Assembly (NCBI GenBank): GCA_025499705.1
Contig: JAFMVE010000015.1
Location: forward strand, 44,100-108,099
Source of the DNA: Carboxylicivirga caseinilyticus
Lineage (GTDB): Bacteria; Bacteroidota; Bacteroidia; Bacteroidales; Marinilabiliaceae
DNA length: 64,000 nucleotides
Reading direction: 5' to 3'
Under the pieces are notes generated by a model that was not told the origin of the DNA, ran no database searches, and saw only the letters and a list, made by a program, of their open reading frames with translations. The position numbers and the translations under genes are program-made. This document shows positions 62,101 to 64,000 of this stretch, piece by piece. Each line of letters starts with the position of its first letter. The stretch's first letter is position 1.

Positions 62101-63672
62101 TTATTCATCATATCCATGATAGAGATAGAGTGCTCCGTATGTCCAGTTTGGTCCCTGCATTCCCGGATAATTAAATCTGTCCATCATTAAGGCTACATAT
62201 TTAACCGGATATCCATCCGGCAACTGAACAACATTTGGCCAAACTCTTGATCCGGAAGTTGCATCCCAGGGTGGCAGATCCATCTTTAACGTACCTGTTT
62301 CTTTCAAGTCGGGATAGCTGTATATGAAAAGTTTTTTTTCGTTACTGCCAGAGAAACAATATCGCTTATTTCCTATCTTTTGAATGGAAGTGCCGGTTGA
62401 ATTATGGTTTACCGGACCTGCAATTATTTTAAAATCTCTGTTCCAGAAATCCGATTCCATTATAATTGCTTTGTATCCATCTTTGTTAATACAGGTTAGT
62501 ATTCGCCATTTGTTCACCTCCGAATCATAAATGATATGAGGATCCTCAATATCTCCAACCACACCAAAGGTGCTGGCTTTCATCACTGAAAATCCAAAGC
62601 GGGGATCGTGTTTGCTTTCTATTGCAAGAAGTTGCTTTTTTTCTTTTTCGGGATTGGCATATGCACTAAATCCGGTTGTTGTTCCACGCCAGATTTTTTC
62701 GTTACGATCGTAAAAAATATGCGAGGCAATTTCATTTCTTAGAATACCATCATTACGATCAAAAACGATGATACCTTCCAGTTTCAAATCGAAAGCGCCT
62801 GGACTCATGCTAAACACACCCTGAATATGATGAGGTAGGGCACGACCACGAATTGACATGGTATACCATAAACGATCCTGGTCGAGCAATGGCTCACCGT
62901 TTTCGTAGGTAATGGCGCGGATGTCAGCTTGCCCAACACCGGTTGTAAATGCCACTGCTGCCTTATTGATCTGTACCGTTCCATTTGTTAGCTCCACAAA
63001 AAGCCGTGACTGAAAGGAATGAATGTATTTTTTTTGTCGTAAGTCGATGTATTTATTAAAATCGCATTGGCCAATTACTTTCGGAAGCCCTTTGTTATAT
63101 TGGTAGAGAACAAATCCGCTTCCCAGCATTTGAAGGATAATTTTACCCTTAAGCTGATCCTTGTCGGTGAGATTTGCGGCAATGGACTGTTGATGTATTT
63201 GATTGTCATCTTTGATAACTCTTATTTTGGCATTAGTAAGGAGGCTATCTTTAAATTCTACTGTTACAATTAATTGTTCTTTTTGATCATTTGCAGTAAA
63301 CTGAAAACCTATTTCTCCATCGCCAACACTAGATTTTAAATCAATTGTATAGGTTGCAAAAGGATTAAAACCACCTATCCATATTCCGGTTAGTGATGTA
63401 CTTTTCGATTGAATAACCAGTTTGTTCGTATTTATTGAAACATCAGCATGGTCCGTTTTATAATTATCAACAGGGTGCATTGCCTGCAAACCAATTATTT
63501 TTTCAGGATTCAACTCTGCCAGTGGGATGGATTGATGCTCATCAAATATCATTCTTTGTACTCCTTGTCTTACAAAATTGATTTTATCAGGTGAAGGAGC
63601 TTGCCCTTGTATTGTATTGATGGCAAAAGTTAGAAGAAGGGCAGGTAATAAGAGGTAATTAAATTTTTTCAT
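62101..63672 (-). CDS. Secreted protein with beta-propeller-like C-terminal half
   Basis: A 523-residue exported protein (signal peptide cleaved near IQGQ). The N-terminal half (about 60-270) is a beta-sandwich-like region (TGIWIGGFNPFATYTIDL). The C-terminal half (about 275-520) has repeated strand-turn units such as GDIEDPHIIYDSEVNKWRI and SGSRVWPNVVQLPDGYPVKY, which recall five-bladed propellers of GH32/GH43/GH117-type glycosidases. I cannot confirm an acid/base pair, so no activity is claimed. It may bind or process glycans at the cell surface. Confidence 0.55.
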   Translation of the reverse strand: MKKFNYLLLPALLLTFAINTIQGQAPSPDKINFVRQGVQRMIFDEHQSIPLAELNPEKIIGLQAMHPVDNYKTDHADVSINTNKLVIQSKSTSLTGIWIGGFNPFATYTIDLKSSVGDGEIGFQFTANDQKEQLIVTVEFKDSLLTNAKIRVIKDDNQIHQQSIAANLTDKDQLKGKIILQMLGSGFVLYQYNKGLPKVIGQCDFNKYIDLRQKKYIHSFQSRLFVELTNGTVQINKAAVAFTTGVGQADIRAITYENGEPLLDQDRLWYTMSIRGRALPHHIQGVFSMSPGAFDLKLEGIIVFDRNDGILRNEIASHIFYDRNEKIWRGTTTGFSAYANPEKEKKQLLAIESKHDPRFGFSVMKASTFGVVGDIEDPHIIYDSEVNKWRILTCINKDGYKAIIMESDFWNRDFKIIAGPVNHNSTGTSIQKIGNKRYCFSGSNEKKLFIYSYPDLKETGTLKMDLPPWDATSGSRVWPNVVQLPDGYPVKYVALMMDRFNYPGMQGPNWTYGALYLYHGYDE

Positions 63673-64000
63673 GTTATCGTTGTTATACTTCCTTTGCTGT
63701 GGCAGAATACCTAGATTAGATTACTTTCCCTAATAATACCTGATTGGATATTGTTGCACTCATTCAATTTGCTAAAAAAATGCAGTTTTGAGGCTAAGTC
63801 AAATCTTTTTCAAGTTTAATAAGTCTAATCTTTTATCTTATTAAACAGCATTTATGTTGATTCGAAGCATGAATTTATTTTGTTTTTTGTGGGTCGGGAA
63901 ATCCCAAGAGGGTGTCCAAAAAGTGATTGTGCAAATAAGGAATCTTTCAAATTGTAACTTTACTTTCATTATACCCCACCAAACCTCCCCTAAAAGGGAG
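63673..64000. other. Gene-free end of window
   Basis: No convincing gene. A stretch AGAGGGTGTCCAAAAAGT (63908-63925) resembles decayed intergenic repeats seen in Bacteroidota. The final bases CTCCC-CTAAAA-GGGAG (63985-64000) are palindromic and may be the edge of a repeat that continues beyond the window. Confidence 0.4.

Noticed and set aside
1..64000. tRNA, rRNA or CRISPR loci
   Set aside because: No T-loop GTTCGAATCC-type motif with matching acceptor stem, no rRNA-like conserved blocks and no short regular repeats were found.

Overview
The window comes from a low-GC member of the Bacteroidota, most plausibly of the Marinilabiliales/Bacteroidales side of the phylum. Signs of this are a PorP/SprF–PD40–giant adhesin locus of the type IX secretion system (T9SS), Bacteroidota-restricted families (DUF2851, DUF3127, DUF4494, STN/FecR signalling), and many start regions preceded by the Bacteroidota housekeeping promoter (-33 TTG, -7 TAnnTTTG). 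It is chromosomal, gene-dense and largely housekeeping. I see no rRNA, tRNA, CRISPR array, prophage or intact insertion sequence.

Layout. 0-12 kb: rpsO, a lipoprotein, a K+ channel coupled to DUF2851, a LolC/E-type permease, a CoA-type Nudix hydrolase, an MltF-like transglycosylase, a porin and the GTPases Der and Era. 12-24 kb: a GH20 hexosaminidase, a palindromic-repeat region, a membrane MutS-like ATPase, two FKBP isomerases, MnmD, a MATE pump, DinB, a flavinylated-type FMN-binding protein next to a porin, and an ArsC-like protein. 24-30 kb: an S37-like peptidase, a five-repeat exported protein, a cyclophilin, DUF3127, a CE2-like esterase and an MFS transporter. 30-40 kb: the T9SS-type trio ending in a 2607-residue repeat adhesin. 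40-50 kb: a lipoprotein, a short SSB, RlmN, a ferredoxin-NADP-reductase-type protein, an SRPBCC/GyrI-like protein, and a 1450-residue hybrid histidine kinase overlapping a LamG/EEP lipoprotein. 50-64 kb: an ECF sigma/FecR/STN-protein operon, an ACP-like protein without the modifiable serine, a POTRA-less Omp85-type barrel, DUF4494, transaldolase, an NfeD/SPFH pair, and five accessory proteins of weakly known function.

Most interesting signals. (1) The same 16-bp palindrome TGTTCG-N4-CGAACA occurs twice, each time about 85-110 bp upstream of a sigma-54-like -24/-12 element. One copy precedes an exported protein with five WM repeats. The other precedes a gene-free stretch ending in a strong terminator, a candidate small RNA of about 65 nt. 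(2) The lipoprotein coupled to the hybrid kinase looks like an EEP nuclease whose active-site motifs are degraded, so it may act as a sensor rather than an enzyme. (3) The ECF/FecR operon ends in an STN protein that has no TonB-receptor plug or barrel. (4) An ACP-like protein has Glu at the phosphopantetheine serine position. (5) A DUF3127 protein ends in an SSB-like DEDLPF tip, while the short SSB in the same window has no such tip.
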